Source of the DNA: JAQVOO01 sp964524755
GTDB taxonomy: Bacteria; Spirochaetota; Spirochaetia; Sphaerochaetales; Sphaerochaetaceae
Reading direction: 5' to 3'
NCBI GenBank assembly: GCA_964524755.1
Contig: CAZGDR010000011.1
Coordinates: forward strand, 1-42,621
DNA: 42,621 bases
Shown: piece after piece, positions 7,619-16,888 of the stretch
How positions within the stretch are numbered: the first letter of the stretch is position 1
How the letters are laid out: each line of letters begins with the position of its first letter
Made by a program: the position numbers and the translations under genes
The notes under the pieces: model-generated
Seen by the model: only the letters and a program-made list of their open reading frames with translations
Databases searched by the model: none
Told to the model about the DNA's origin: nothing

Positions 7619-8969
7619 GCTGATATTCCTGTATTTTCCTATAGAGTGTTTTACGAGCGAGGCCCAGTATTTCAGCAGCCTTGGACTTATTTCCACCACT
7701 ACTGGCAACCGTTGCTAAAATGAGTGCTTTTTCAGCCTGCTCCATACTTGTCCCCACTGGTATGACAACCCTCTCTTCCGCACTAGCCGTCCGAATTGCA
7801 GAAGGCAAATCATCTAAGTCAATCACTTTTTGTGCAGTAAGCACGACTGCACTCTCGACACAATTAGCCAATTCCCTAATATTTCCGGGCCAGTCATACG
7901 ATAGCATGGCGGCCCTAGCACGGGTAGTAAAGCCCTCTACATGCCGTTTATTACGTTTATTATAGGTTTCAAGAAAATGTGCCATCAATAAAGGAATATC
8001 CTCTTTCCGTTCTCTCAAAGGGGGAACTTCTAGATGAATAACATTAAGACGATAGTACAGATCTTCACGAAATCGTCCTTCCGCCACTTCATCTTTCAAG
8101 TCTTTGTTCGTAGCAGCAATCAGGCGCACATCAACTGTGATCGTCTTCTCACTTCCCAAGCGTTCAAACTGCCGTTCTTGTAATACGCGAAGAAGTTTTA
8201 CTTGTGTAGCTTGACTTAACTCACCAATCTCATCCAGAAAGAGCGTCCCTTTATGGGCCAATTCAAATCGACCTTTGCGCGAAGATACGGCACCACTAAA
8301 GGCTCCTTTTTCATGGCCAAACAATTCGTCTTCCAAGAGAGTCTCAGCAAAAGAAGCGCAACTCACTTTAATAAACGGTCCGTTAGCACGACTGGAAAGA
8401 TTATGCAGGGCATCGGCTACCAGTTCCTTCCCAACACCACTTTCTCCAGTGACCAGCACACTGGCAGTTGCATCTGCAATCTGCTTTATGGTATCCATCA
8501 AGCGTACCATCGGTTCACTTTTCCCAATAATCTTGTCATAACCACTTTGTCGTTTCAGCTCAGCCAACTCTTTTTTTAAGGCAGTGTTCTGTTCATAGAG
8601 ATCTAGATTACTAAAAGCTCGTCGAATTAATAAAAATAGTCGATCAAGATTGAGCGGCTTCGTAATAAAATCAACCGCTCCATTGCGCATAGCCTCTACC
8701 GCCGATTCAATAGTCCCGTGTCCCGTCAGAATCACTACAGGCATAGTAGGATAGGATGCTGAAACTCGCTTGAGCAATTCTTGACCACTCATTCCAGGCA
8801 TTCTCAAATCAGTTATTAACAAATTCACATGTTGTGTGGAGATAATCTTCCAAGCTTCATCGCCATCTGCGGCTAAAAGCACGGTATATCCTTCATCTTC
8901 TAATGCAATTTGCAAGCCGGTACGAATATTTCTTTCGTCATCAGCGATTAAAATCACTCTATTCATCAT
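7605..8969 (-). CDS. Sigma54-dependent response regulator (NtrC/AtoC class, Rrp2-like)
   Basis: The 454-residue protein has three domains. A receiver (1-120) has the acid pair in LIADDERN, phospho-acceptor Asp54 in LITDLRMPG and the KP pair near 104. A central AAA+ domain (about 146-385) has Walker A GESGVGKE, the sigma54-contact loop at 222-227 written GAFSGA rather than GAFTGA, and Walker B GTLFLDEIGE. A C-terminal Fis-type helix-turn-helix contains NKSKAAEILGLARKTLYRK. Such proteins remodel sigma54 holoenzyme bound at -24/-12 promoters. The start overlaps the kinase stop by ATGA (a second ATG at 8966 is possible), so the pair is co-translated. The murG-cvpA context resembles Borrelia rrp2. 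A likely target is the sigma54 promoter at 4293-4308. Confidence 0.93.
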   Translation of the reverse strand: MMNRVILIADDERNIRTGLQIALEDEGYTVLLAADGDEAWKIISTQHVNLLITDLRMPGMSGQELLKRVSASYPTMPVVILTGHGTIESAVEAMRNGAVDFITKPLNLDRLFLLIRRAFSNLDLYEQNTALKKELAELKRQSGYDKIIGKSEPMVRLMDTIKQIADATASVLVTGESGVGKELVADALHNLSSRANGPFIKVSCASFAETLLEDELFGHEKGAFSGAVSSRKGRFELAHKGTLFLDEIGELSQATQVKLLRVLQERQFERLGSEKTITVDVRLIAATNKDLKDEVAEGRFREDLYYRLNVIHLEVPPLRERKEDIPLLMAHFLETYNKRNKRHVEGFTTRARAAMLSYDWPGNIRELANCVESAVVLTAQKVIDLDDLPSAIRTASAEERVVIPVGTSMEQAEKALILATVASSGGNKSKAAEILGLARKTLYRKIQEYQLGQE

Positions 8970-10159
8970 GTTTGAGCTGCCTCCAAAGCCAGTCGTTCAG
9001 AAGTAGGAACTGGTAAGGTAATGGAAAAGGTTGTCCCTTTTCCCTTCTTAGATGAGACCGAAATCTCTCCCATATGTTCTTTCACTACCTTAAAAACCAT
9101 GGTTAACCCCAGTCCAGAGCCATTCGATTTTGTTGTAAAATAGGGTTCAAATATCTTAGCCAAGGTTGCTTCATCGATGCCACTACCCGTATCGTTGAGA
9201 ATAATAGCGACGTGATCTCCAACCAACTTGGTCGTAATCGTTAATATACCGCCATCCTTTTCCATAGCGTTCATTGCATTCTTAATTATATTCAATAAAG
9301 CTTGCTTGAATAAATTCTCATCCACCCGCAACTTGGGAAGAAACTCTCCTAAATGGCGCCGAATAAGAATTTTGTGCCCTGATAATTCATAACTGACAAA
9401 ATTACAAACGTCGTTAATTATATGGTTAATACTTTCAAGACGCAAGCGGACATCCATAGGTCTGACTGCGAACAGAAAATCAACTACAATACCATTTAAA
9501 CGCTCTATTTCTTCGTCTATTATATCGAGATAACGGGAGGCATCTTTTAATGTCAAAGATTCTTTACGTTGGAAGGCCTTTCGTAATAATTGTAAGTGGA
9601 TCCCGATGGAAGCTAGTGGATTCTTTATTTCATGGGCTACCCCTGCCGCTACGGTGGTAAGCGAAGCTAAACTTTCTGAACGGTGTAATCGAGATTCCTG
9701 ACGCTTCTCCTCAGAAATATCATGAACGAGAAAAAGGATGCGATTCCCAGTATCTCGATCAAAAACAGGGTCTAATTCACTCGTAAAAGAAGAGACTACT
9801 AGAGAGATGGTGCGCACCAGCTCTCCATGCTGAAAATTGAACTCTTTTTCTATCCCGTCTTCATCTTTGACTGTTTCGATAGCTGCTAACATAAAATCAG
9901 CTACATCTTTGTCGGCTAGAACATATTTCAGACTGGTTCCTTCGTTCATCACCCGTGATAGAGGAATCAACCTTTTAACTGCAGAATTACAAGTAAGAAC
10001 CCGACCAGCCCCATTGGTCACTAATACACCAATATCAATTTTCTGCAGTACGTTGCCCAATAATTCATTTTCAGAGGCTTGGTAACGAACTAACGTTTTT
10101 ATCTCATCGGTGCTTAGTTTTTCAATTTTATTAAAAGCTCGCCGAATAAACTTATTCAT
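8966..10159 (-). CDS. Cytosolic PAS sensor histidine kinase (NtrB class, Hk2-like)
   Basis: The 397-residue protein should autophosphorylate and pass phosphate to the downstream regulator. A PAS domain lies at about 33-150 (VLQKIDIGVLVTNGAGRVL onward). The dimerisation/phosphoacceptor helix has AAGVAHEIKNPLASIG with His176. The ATPase domain has an N box NIIKNAMNAM, G1 DTGSGID, F box FEPYFTTK and G2 GSGLGLTM. I see no transmembrane segment or signal peptide, so the PAS domain presumably senses a cytoplasmic signal; the ligand is unknown. Both ends overlap neighbours by 4 bases (ATGA type), tying it to holB and the regulator. Borrelia Hk2 has similar PAS-kinase architecture and a similar location. 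Confidence 0.92.
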   Translation of the reverse strand: MNKFIRRAFNKIEKLSTDEIKTLVRYQASENELLGNVLQKIDIGVLVTNGAGRVLTCNSAVKRLIPLSRVMNEGTSLKYVLADKDVADFMLAAIETVKDEDGIEKEFNFQHGELVRTISLVVSSFTSELDPVFDRDTGNRILFLVHDISEEKRQESRLHRSESLASLTTVAAGVAHEIKNPLASIGIHLQLLRKAFQRKESLTLKDASRYLDIIDEEIERLNGIVVDFLFAVRPMDVRLRLESINHIINDVCNFVSYELSGHKILIRRHLGEFLPKLRVDENLFKQALLNIIKNAMNAMEKDGGILTITTKLVGDHVAIILNDTGSGIDEATLAKIFEPYFTTKSNGSGLGLTMVFKVVKEHMGEISVSSKKGKGTTFSITLPVPTSERLALEAAQT

Positions 10160-11334
10160 AATTTTTCCTGTAGCCGGTAGTGCAAAGACTCAATAAAGAG
10201 TTTTCTATTTTGATTAAATATTGTGGCCTTTCGCTCAGCTTCCCCGGCAGCTTTAGCTAAGCGCATCGATTCTTTAGTTGTAAGGACACCTTGAAGATGT
10301 TTTACACGAAGAGCAACTAAGAATTCATCTAAAAAGTACTCGAGCCGCACTGGTTCGTCAAGCTCATCACACAAAACACTTAACTCGTTGTGGGTGAGCA
10401 CATCCCCCTCTATCACCCGTTGCAGATATTCTTGGGCCCGCAAACGAATTGTTTTGCAAGGGATACCAGAACGCTCTAACATGTAAGTTTTTACATTTTC
10501 GTATTCTTTCCCATCGGCAAAAAATATCTGGGAGAGTAATTGGTTCTTTTCATCTTCAGAAAATGGCCGCACCTGAAATTGCTGTACCCGTGATAAAATG
10601 GTGGGCAAAAGACGGGAGGGGTGTTCCGTGATCAAGGCGATGTAGGTACGATCAGGTGGTTCTTCTAAGAGTTTGAGCAAACTGTTCCGTGTTCCTGCAC
10701 TACTTTGTTCAACCCCTTCTAAAATAATCCAACGCGGGGTGTTCGAGAAACTAGTTTGCAGTGTCCATTCCTGTAAAGAACGAACCTGTCCGATAGAAAG
10801 CGAAACTGTTCGTTTGGAGAGTTTGAAGATTGGCTTTAGAAGAGCTCGTAGGCTTTCACCATAACGAGGGAATTCTTCAGTTGCGGCTTCCTCTACCTCC
10901 ATCAGAACTTCATCGACTGTAGCAGCGGCCTCAAAAGCAGGTCCATCACGCTGGCTCCCTGTTTCAGACAACGCTGCATGGAATTGCAAAAGCATGCTAC
11001 GGAACACTTGTAATAGTTGTCTCCGTGATGCTTCAGTGCGTAACTCTACAAAATTGACTAGTGCGGCTTCAATCCTTGTTTTATGATCACGAGTTCCAAC
11101 AAAGATCACATTATGCATCCCAAACCGAGCAAAGGCACGGCACGATGGGCAAGTACAATGCGAAGCTCCCCCTTTTTCACAGGAAGTAGAGCGAGCAGCT
11201 TCAAGAATGAGGGTGAGACGACCACTGTATGAGGGACCGGCAAACAATAGCGCGTGAGGTAATGTCTTGGCAGTAATCTGCGCTATGAGATCGGTGGCGA
11301 CTTCGCGGCGATAGGGTAAAATTGATGCAAACAT
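10156..11334 (-). CDS. holB: DNA polymerase III delta' subunit (clamp loader)
   Basis: Delta' is the stator of the clamp-loader complex that places the beta clamp on DNA. The 392-residue protein begins with PHALLFAGPSYSGR, a degenerate Walker A expected of delta', which does not hydrolyse ATP. A zinc module C52-x7-C-x-C-x2-C65 follows, then a second AAA+ half with WIILEGVEQSSAGTRNSLLKLLEEPP and the sensor ITEHPSRLLPTILSRVQQF. It is longer than the Escherichia coli protein because of an acidic insertion around 120-170. It starts directly next to the cvpA stop (CATCTA on the plus strand) and overlaps the kinase gene by 4 bases. I infer HolB rather than DnaX from the degenerate P-loop and the lack of a tau-like tail. 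Confidence 0.85.
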   Translation of the reverse strand: MFASILPYRREVATDLIAQITAKTLPHALLFAGPSYSGRLTLILEAARSTSCEKGGASHCTCPSCRAFARFGMHNVIFVGTRDHKTRIEAALVNFVELRTEASRRQLLQVFRSMLLQFHAALSETGSQRDGPAFEAAATVDEVLMEVEEAATEEFPRYGESLRALLKPIFKLSKRTVSLSIGQVRSLQEWTLQTSFSNTPRWIILEGVEQSSAGTRNSLLKLLEEPPDRTYIALITEHPSRLLPTILSRVQQFQVRPFSEDEKNQLLSQIFFADGKEYENVKTYMLERSGIPCKTIRLRAQEYLQRVIEGDVLTHNELSVLCDELDEPVRLEYFLDEFLVALRVKHLQGVLTTKESMRLAKAAGEAERKATIFNQNRKLFIESLHYRLQEKL

Positions 11335-11850
11335 CTAGAGTATCCCTTTTACCCAAGCAAGACCGACAGGGGTTAACGGTTTAATGACTTTCGTTGTAAT
11401 TACACTACGATCGAAGAAGGCTGAGAGGTCAATCACGTTCTGTAATTCTAATAAATAGATGATGAATGCGACCATGATAAAAGCCTCCACCATACCCAGC
11501 ACAAAACCTAGAATACGGTCCAACCAATCGAGATGGAGCATCTCAAGTGTCCTCTCCAGTAAAGATCCAACTAACATAATTAAAATATACCCCACAATAA
11601 AAAGTAGCACGAAGGCCATGAGTGTTGACCAGAGGGGCGGAAAATCAAATGTTTCAGCAATTACTCCGGCTCCTAGGCTTCCAAACAATAAAGCAACTAA
11701 GAAGCCTACCAAAAACCCTACTCGGGAAGAAAACCCCATCGCAAAACCACGCGCGACTCCTGTTACAGCCGCTAATAGGGCAATAATGAGGATTAAGACA
11801 TCCACAATGTTGACCACATATGTTCCTACCGAAAAACCCCATTCAGTCAT
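11335..11850 (-). CDS. cvpA: CvpA family membrane protein
   Basis: CvpA proteins are small inner-membrane proteins, named for colicin V production in E. coli and more recently tied to envelope stress tolerance; their molecular role is unclear. The 171-residue protein has four hydrophobic stretches: about 13-30 (IVDVLILIIALLAAVTGVA), 43-62, 74-96 and 118-137. The first is followed by a RGFAMGFSSRVGF segment that fits the family pattern. It starts at 11850, eight bases inside the end of murG, so the two are translationally coupled. Its place between murG and the kinase pair matches what I recall of Borrelia. Confidence 0.85.
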   Translation of the reverse strand: MTEWGFSVGTYVVNIVDVLILIIALLAAVTGVARGFAMGFSSRVGFLVGFLVALLFGSLGAGVIAETFDFPPLWSTLMAFVLLFIVGYILIMLVGSLLERTLEMLHLDWLDRILGFVLGMVEAFIMVAFIIYLLELQNVIDLSAFFDRSVITTKVIKPLTPVGLAWVKGIL

Positions 11851-12964
11851 GGTTCTTGCTCCTTTTATCAGCTATAGCACCCACTTGAAAAATTACTTGT
11901 GCAATATGTGTCCCTGCCCCTTCTGTCCGAAGTGAAATAGATTTTTGAATCATTTCTCGGCGCAGTTTCTCGTTCGTTACTACCTTTTTCACCAACTGAA
12001 ACAACTCTATACCTACCTGAGTCTCCCCGGCAAATACTTGTGCAGCACCTATACGTTCTAAACGACGTGCATTTTCCACTTGATCGCCTCGGGAGGCTCG
12101 TACACTGAGGGGTATGAGCACCATTGGCACCTCCATCTCTAAGAAGTCGGCAATTGCAGTCGCCCCAGCACGGGAGATAACTACTGAAGCAGCTTTTAAC
12201 ACATCCTCTAACCCTTCAGTAATAAATGGTAGCGCATGATACCCGTCCTGTTCAATCTTCTGGTACTTTCCTGAACCTGTTTGATGCACAATATCACCTA
12301 ACGTTAAAAAAGAGTCTAAGTTCTCCCATATTAAGGAGTTTATCTGGGCTGCCCCCTGGCTTCCCCCTAGCACAACGATCACCTTCCTGTGTGCCGATAT
12401 ACCAAACCGCTGGTAGGCTTTATCAACCTGGGCTCGCGTACGTGAAAGACGACTTGGTACTCCGGTTACCACCAGTTTGGGTTGTATACGTGGTGGAAAA
12501 TATTGAGAGACATCGGCAAAAGAGATACAGATGGCTTGCACAAAACGTGCATTAATCTTCGTTGCCAACCCAGGCAAAGCATCCGACTCATGCGTAACAG
12601 CTGGAATTCTTAATAATCTCGCAGCTAACACGGGTGGAACAGAGACATATCCTCCTTTTGAGAAGATGACATCGGGCTTTTCTCGACGTAAGAGATAGAG
12701 CGCTTGCCAAAATCCTACGCAGACTGCTACCATATCGGGGAAAATCCGCCAGGATAGATACCGTCGTAACTTTCCACTGCGTATTGCAAAATAGGGCATA
12801 CCGGTTGACTCTACCCACTCTTGCTCTTCAGGTTTCCCACTCCCCATCCAAAACCGCTGGTAGTCTTCCCCTTCTTCAGAGAGGAGTATGCTTAACTGAG
12901 AATCTATCGCAAAAGCTGGAAAAACGTGTCCGCCGGTACCTCCCCCGGTGAAACATACTTTCAC
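11843..12964 (-). CDS. murG: UDP-GlcNAc:lipid I N-acetylglucosaminyltransferase
   Basis: MurG converts lipid I to lipid II on the cytoplasmic face of the membrane. The 373-residue protein has the N-terminal glycine loop FTGGGTGGHVFPA (5-17), the VIFSKGGYVSVP segment, a C-terminal Rossmann half with VIVVLGGSQGAAQIN and ISRAGATAIADF, the sugar-nucleotide contact region. The GTG start at 12964 has a GGAG site 7 nt upstream. It is the first gene of a six-gene leftward operon and is divergent from secA across about 115 bases. Elsewhere murG often sits in the division cluster; here it is 20 kb away from it and heads the two-component operon. Confidence 0.95.
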   Translation of the reverse strand: MKVCFTGGGTGGHVFPAFAIDSQLSILLSEEGEDYQRFWMGSGKPEEQEWVESTGMPYFAIRSGKLRRYLSWRIFPDMVAVCVGFWQALYLLRREKPDVIFSKGGYVSVPPVLAARLLRIPAVTHESDALPGLATKINARFVQAICISFADVSQYFPPRIQPKLVVTGVPSRLSRTRAQVDKAYQRFGISAHRKVIVVLGGSQGAAQINSLIWENLDSFLTLGDIVHQTGSGKYQKIEQDGYHALPFITEGLEDVLKAASVVISRAGATAIADFLEMEVPMVLIPLSVRASRGDQVENARRLERIGAAQVFAGETQVGIELFQLVKKVVTNEKLRREMIQKSISLRTEGAGTHIAQVIFQVGAIADKRSKNHD

Positions 12965-13015
12965 TTGCCCACTCCTTTGAAGCTAAAGTCTATACCATAG
13001 TTACCGAGAAGGCGA

Positions 13016-13044
13016 TATACAGACGCCACCATACTTGGTATACT
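13016..13044 (+). promoter_or_regulatory. Probable secA promoter
   Basis: TATACA (13016-13021) and TATACT (13039-13044) are 17 nt apart. The -10 box matches five of six bases, the -35 four of six. Transcription would start near 13051, giving a leader of about 30 nt with an AGAGGA site. Confidence 0.5.
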
Positions 13045-13079
13045 TTCAGGAGTTTAACATATCTAATAGAGGAATTTCC

Positions 13080-15809
13080 ATGGCAAAAAGCTTCATACAA
13101 AAATTGTTCGGAACAAAACAGGAAAAAGATTTAAAGCAACTAGCTCCTGTGGTGGAACAGGTCAACGCCCAAGCTGAGTGGGCTAAAAGTTTTGAAGATA
13201 GTACTTTCCCCGCTATAACAGCCCAATTTAAAAAAAGATTAGAGGCCGGAGAGACGCTTGAATCGCTTCTCCCACAAGCCTTTGCCCTAGCTCGGGAAGC
13301 GGCCGATCGAGTTTTACATGAACGCCATTTTGACGAACAAATCATGGGTGCAGTCGTCCTTCATCAAGGGAGAATTCTTGAAATGAAAACAGGTGAAGGA
13401 AAAACTCTCACTTGTGTACCTGCCGCTTATTTGAATGCATTGGAAGGTAAAGGTGTTCACATCATTACCGTCAACGACTATCTTGCCCAGCGCGATGCTG
13501 CCTGGATGGGACCTATTTATGAATTCCTGGGCCTTACGGTTGGTAATATTATCAGCGACATGGATAATGAAGTACGCCGTCTAGCGTATAACTGTGATAT
13601 AACCTACGGAACCAACAATGAATTTGGGTTCGACTATCTGCGCGATAATATGAAATGGGATGCCAAAGAGAAGATACAACCTCTGCACCATTATTGTATT
13701 ATTGATGAGATCGACTCAATTTTGATCGATGAAGCCCGTACCCCTCTCATTATTAGTGGGCAGGCAGCTGATGATACTCTCAAAATTCGCGCTTCAGATA
13801 CGATTGTCCCCCACCTCATTGCCTGTAAGCGAGACCCAGAAACCCAAGAATATCCTGACGATGTTACCGGTGATTTTCAGGTTGATGAAAAACAAAAAAG
13901 GATTGTCTTTACGAATGAAGGACTTTCTCATATTGAAGAACTATTGCAGAAGAATCGTATTATTACAGGTTCACTATATGAGGGAGAAAACTTCGAATTT
14001 GTCCACTATATGACCCAAGCAGTAAAAGCGCACCAATTATTCCATGCTGATGTAGATTATGTCGTAGCTGAAGGAAAAGTACAGATTGTAGATGAGTTTA
14101 CCGGCAGAATTTTGCAAGGTCGCCGTTATAGCGATGGGCTTCACCAAGCAATCGAAGCCAAAGAGAAAATTCGGGTTGAGGTGCAGAATAAGACCTTGGC
14201 AACCATTACCTTCCAAAACTTTTTCCGCATGTACGATAAAATATCAGGGATGACCGGAACTGCCGATACCGAGGCTCCAGAGTTTTTAAAAATCTATAAC
14301 CTTGATGTTGTAGTAGTACCTACCCACCTCCCTACTGTCCGTAAAGATTTACAGGATTCGATCTACCTTAATGAACAATTCAAGCTTGATGCTATCTGTC
14401 AGGAAATTGAGGAGGTTCATAAAAAGGGGCAACCAATCCTTGTGGGTACCGTTTCGATCGAGAAGTCTGAACTTATTTCTTCGATGCTCAAGAAAAAAGG
14501 TATAAAACATGAAGTCTTGAATGCCAAGAATCATGGCCGAGAAGCAATGATTATTGAAGATGCTGGCGCCAAAGGATCAGTAACTATCGCTACAAACATG
14601 GCTGGTCGTGGTACGGACATTAAATTGGGCGGTTCTCTCGAAGCTAAAATCATAGCTGTCTGCGGTACTGACGCTACACCAGAAGAGTATGCCAAGGCTA
14701 AAGAAAAAGTATATCCGCAGTGGAAAAAAGCCTATGAAGAGGTGAAGAGCCTCGGTGGATTATATATTCTTGGAACTGAGCGACATGAATCGCGCCGTAT
14801 CGACAACCAGTTACGTGGACGTTCGGGTCGACAGGGAGATCCTGGTGTTTCTCGGTTTTTCCTCTCTCTCGATGATACCCTCATGCGCCTTTTTGCTAAA
14901 GATTCAGTTCGTACCATGCTAGGAAAGATAGGGATGGGTGCTGAACCGATTGAACATCCCATGGTCAGCCGTGCTATTGAAAAAGCTCAGATGCGGGTCG
15001 AAGAACAGAACTTTGAAATTCGAAAACACTTGCTAGAATATGATGACGTTCTCAATGAACAACGTAATTATCTCTATAACCAACGCGACAACATCCTCAT
15101 GGCCACAGACCTTATTGAACGGGGCCTAGACGCCTGTAAGGACATTATCCAAGAAGTTGTAGCCCAGATAGAACCCAGTGCACGTGATAATAAACAAAAT
15201 GTTACAACCTTAACCGAAGGCTTAGAAGAACGTTTTCACTATGCCCCCCCTCTCTCTACAGAAGATATTAAAGGGCTCAACTCTGAACAAATAGAGACAC
15301 ATCTTTTTGAAATCTTAAAATCTCAAGTTGATGAAAAGATTGCTATCACCGGTAGACAACCGTTTAATGATTTTCTTCGGTTCCAGTATTTACGCCAAAT
15401 TGATATGCGTTGGCAAGACCATCTAGATCAGTTAGAAGGTTTACGTGAAGCAGTGTACCTCCGTTCGTATGCTCAGAAAAATCCCTTATTAGAGTATAAA
15501 TTAGAGGGTTTTGACATTTTTGACGATATGATCAATCAAATCAGAGCCTATATTGCCGTGCTGATGGTGCGGGTTAAAATTCAAGCCTCAGATGCCACGC
15601 AAAGAGAGCGTCGTCTGACGCATATGGTTGAATCCCATGGCGGGGTCACCCAATTTGGCTCAGATGCAGCCCCTGCGCGGATGATGGGAGCTCAACCTGG
15701 ACAAGCACCCGTCCAAATACGGCGTACTACACCAAAAGTAGGCCGGAATGAACCGTGCCCCTGTGGAAGTGGTAAGAAATACAAACATTGTCACGGGCGT
15801 AACGTTTAA
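13080..15809 (+). CDS. secA: Preprotein translocase ATPase
   Basis: SecA is the ATPase motor that pushes unfolded preproteins through SecYEG. The start is ATG 13080 (MAKSFIQKLFG), 6 nt after AGAGGA; the longer ORF from 13035 lacks a site. The protein has 909 residues. NBD1 has Walker A MKTGEGKT (about 102-109) and CIIDEIDSILIDEARTPLI as the DEAD region; the preprotein cross-linking domain follows; NBD2 has NMAGRGTDIKLGG and RQGDPGVSRFFLS; the helical scaffold follows. The last 20 residues hold the zinc-binding CPCGSGKKYKHCHG that binds SecB or ribosomes. It is monocistronic, and its TAA stop overlaps that of the convergent LytM gene. Confidence 0.98.
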   Translation: MAKSFIQKLFGTKQEKDLKQLAPVVEQVNAQAEWAKSFEDSTFPAITAQFKKRLEAGETLESLLPQAFALAREAADRVLHERHFDEQIMGAVVLHQGRILEMKTGEGKTLTCVPAAYLNALEGKGVHIITVNDYLAQRDAAWMGPIYEFLGLTVGNIISDMDNEVRRLAYNCDITYGTNNEFGFDYLRDNMKWDAKEKIQPLHHYCIIDEIDSILIDEARTPLIISGQAADDTLKIRASDTIVPHLIACKRDPETQEYPDDVTGDFQVDEKQKRIVFTNEGLSHIEELLQKNRIITGSLYEGENFEFVHYMTQAVKAHQLFHADVDYVVAEGKVQIVDEFTGRILQGRRYSDGLHQAIEAKEKIRVEVQNKTLATITFQNFFRMYDKISGMTGTADTEAPEFLKIYNLDVVVVPTHLPTVRKDLQDSIYLNEQFKLDAICQEIEEVHKKGQPILVGTVSIEKSELISSMLKKKGIKHEVLNAKNHGREAMIIEDAGAKGSVTIATNMAGRGTDIKLGGSLEAKIIAVCGTDATPEEYAKAKEKVYPQWKKAYEEVKSLGGLYILGTERHESRRIDNQLRGRSGRQGDPGVSRFFLSLDDTLMRLFAKDSVRTMLGKIGMGAEPIEHPMVSRAIEKAQMRVEEQNFEIRKHLLEYDDVLNEQRNYLYNQRDNILMATDLIERGLDACKDIIQEVVAQIEPSARDNKQNVTTLTEGLEERFHYAPPLSTEDIKGLNSEQIETHLFEILKSQVDEKIAITGRQPFNDFLRFQYLRQIDMRWQDHLDQLEGLREAVYLRSYAQKNPLLEYKLEGFDIFDDMINQIRAYIAVLMVRVKIQASDATQRERRLTHMVESHGGVTQFGSDAAPARMMGAQPGQAPVQIRRTTPKVGRNEPCPCGSGKKYKHCHGRNV

Positions 15810-16873
15810 AAGAAATTAGCTGGATCTAGAGCCGTTCCACCCTGTTCAATCGAGAAATAGAGCGTTGGGCGGCCAATGTTGCCAGTTTTCCCTAGAGTTC
15901 CCAACACCTCACCCTGTTTGACCTGGTCACTTATTGTAACTAGGATCTGGTCAAGATGAGCATACGTCGTCCGGTATCCATTCTCGTGAGAAAGCACCAC
16001 AAAGCGCCCTTTTCCATCGGGAACGTTACCAACGTCGGCGACCATCCCAGAGCTAGAAGCTCTTATTTCAGAGCCGGAAGGCCCTTCAATCCAGATACCT
16101 TGGAGCACTGTAACAGCTTCAGAGTTTCCATATACCACAGGTTGCCCATAGAGACCGGTAATAAGTCCTTCTGCCGGTCGTACAAAGCGATCATAACTGG
16201 CTAAAGAGCCATCATCATCGGCTTCGGCACTGGGGATGAATAGCTTTTGTCCAGGGAAAATAACCTCTGACCGTAACCCATTGAGTTCCTGAAGCGTTTT
16301 CCACCCCAATGTGGAATTAAATCTATTCGTTATAATAGAGAGTGAATCACCTGATTGGACCGTATAGAGTTGGCCATTTCGATTTGGGATTTTTAACGTG
16401 AGACCTGGTTTTATAGTCGCGAGATTTTTAATTGCATTTACACTTAGTATTGTTTCGCGGCTTATACCATATGTTTCAGCTAAGGAATCGAGGTTTTCAC
16501 CCTCTTGTACTGTATGTTCTGTATACCAAATCGTACGCGAGGGAGCCGGTGTGGTAGTAGTACGCGATGGGACGGGCGTTTCGATAATCACTTCACCACG
16601 AGGTTGTTGTTTCTCAGATACGGCGACAAGTGGTTCAGTTATAGGTTCTACAACCATATAGGAAGAATTTTGCTCTGTATCTGTAGAAGAAACTTCATCC
16701 ACAGAAAAGTAGAGTATCCATAGCGCAACGACCCCAGCACACAATAACACACCAACGATAACGACTGTAACAATGATGCGAAGGCTCTTACGATCCATTC
16801 GTTCATGATCCTGTCGTCTCTTGGAGCTTGTGTGCCCCATATCATCGTAACTGCTTTTGTCTCTGTAGCTCAT
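15806..16873 (-). CDS. LysM-LytM (M23) protein with degenerate active site, NlpD/EnvC-like
   Basis: The 355-residue protein starts at ATG 16873, 5 nt after an AGGTGG site; a GTG three codons earlier is less likely. A charged cytoplasmic N-terminus (1-30) precedes a membrane anchor (about 31-57), a Pro/Thr-rich linker, LysM1 (118-164), LysM2 (168-214) and a LytM domain (236-355). The LytM fold is clear (GPSGSEIRASSSGMV, YRTTYAHLD, GEVLGTLGKTGNIG), but the zinc-binding positions are lost: HxGxD reads LQGIW and the HLH motif reads TLY (337-339). Only the YAH histidine remains. Family knowledge says such LytM proteins do not cut peptidoglycan but activate amidases, as EnvC and NlpD do at septation. 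Its divergent neighbour is a division-type PBP, which fits. Confidence 0.88.
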   Translation of the reverse strand: MSYRDKSSYDDMGHTSSKRRQDHERMDRKSLRIIVTVVIVGVLLCAGVVALWILYFSVDEVSSTDTEQNSSYMVVEPITEPLVAVSEKQQPRGEVIIETPVPSRTTTTPAPSRTIWYTEHTVQEGENLDSLAETYGISRETILSVNAIKNLATIKPGLTLKIPNRNGQLYTVQSGDSLSIITNRFNSTLGWKTLQELNGLRSEVIFPGQKLFIPSAEADDDGSLASYDRFVRPAEGLITGLYGQPVVYGNSEAVTVLQGIWIEGPSGSEIRASSSGMVADVGNVPDGKGRFVVLSHENGYRTTYAHLDQILVTISDQVKQGEVLGTLGKTGNIGRPTLYFSIEQGGTALDPANFF

Positions 16874-16888
16874 GTACCCCACCTGCTC

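Noticed and set aside
11459..11935. A 158-codon open frame opposite cvpA and the end of murG
   Set aside because: Antisense to two well-supported genes; composition is that of a mirrored membrane protein gene.
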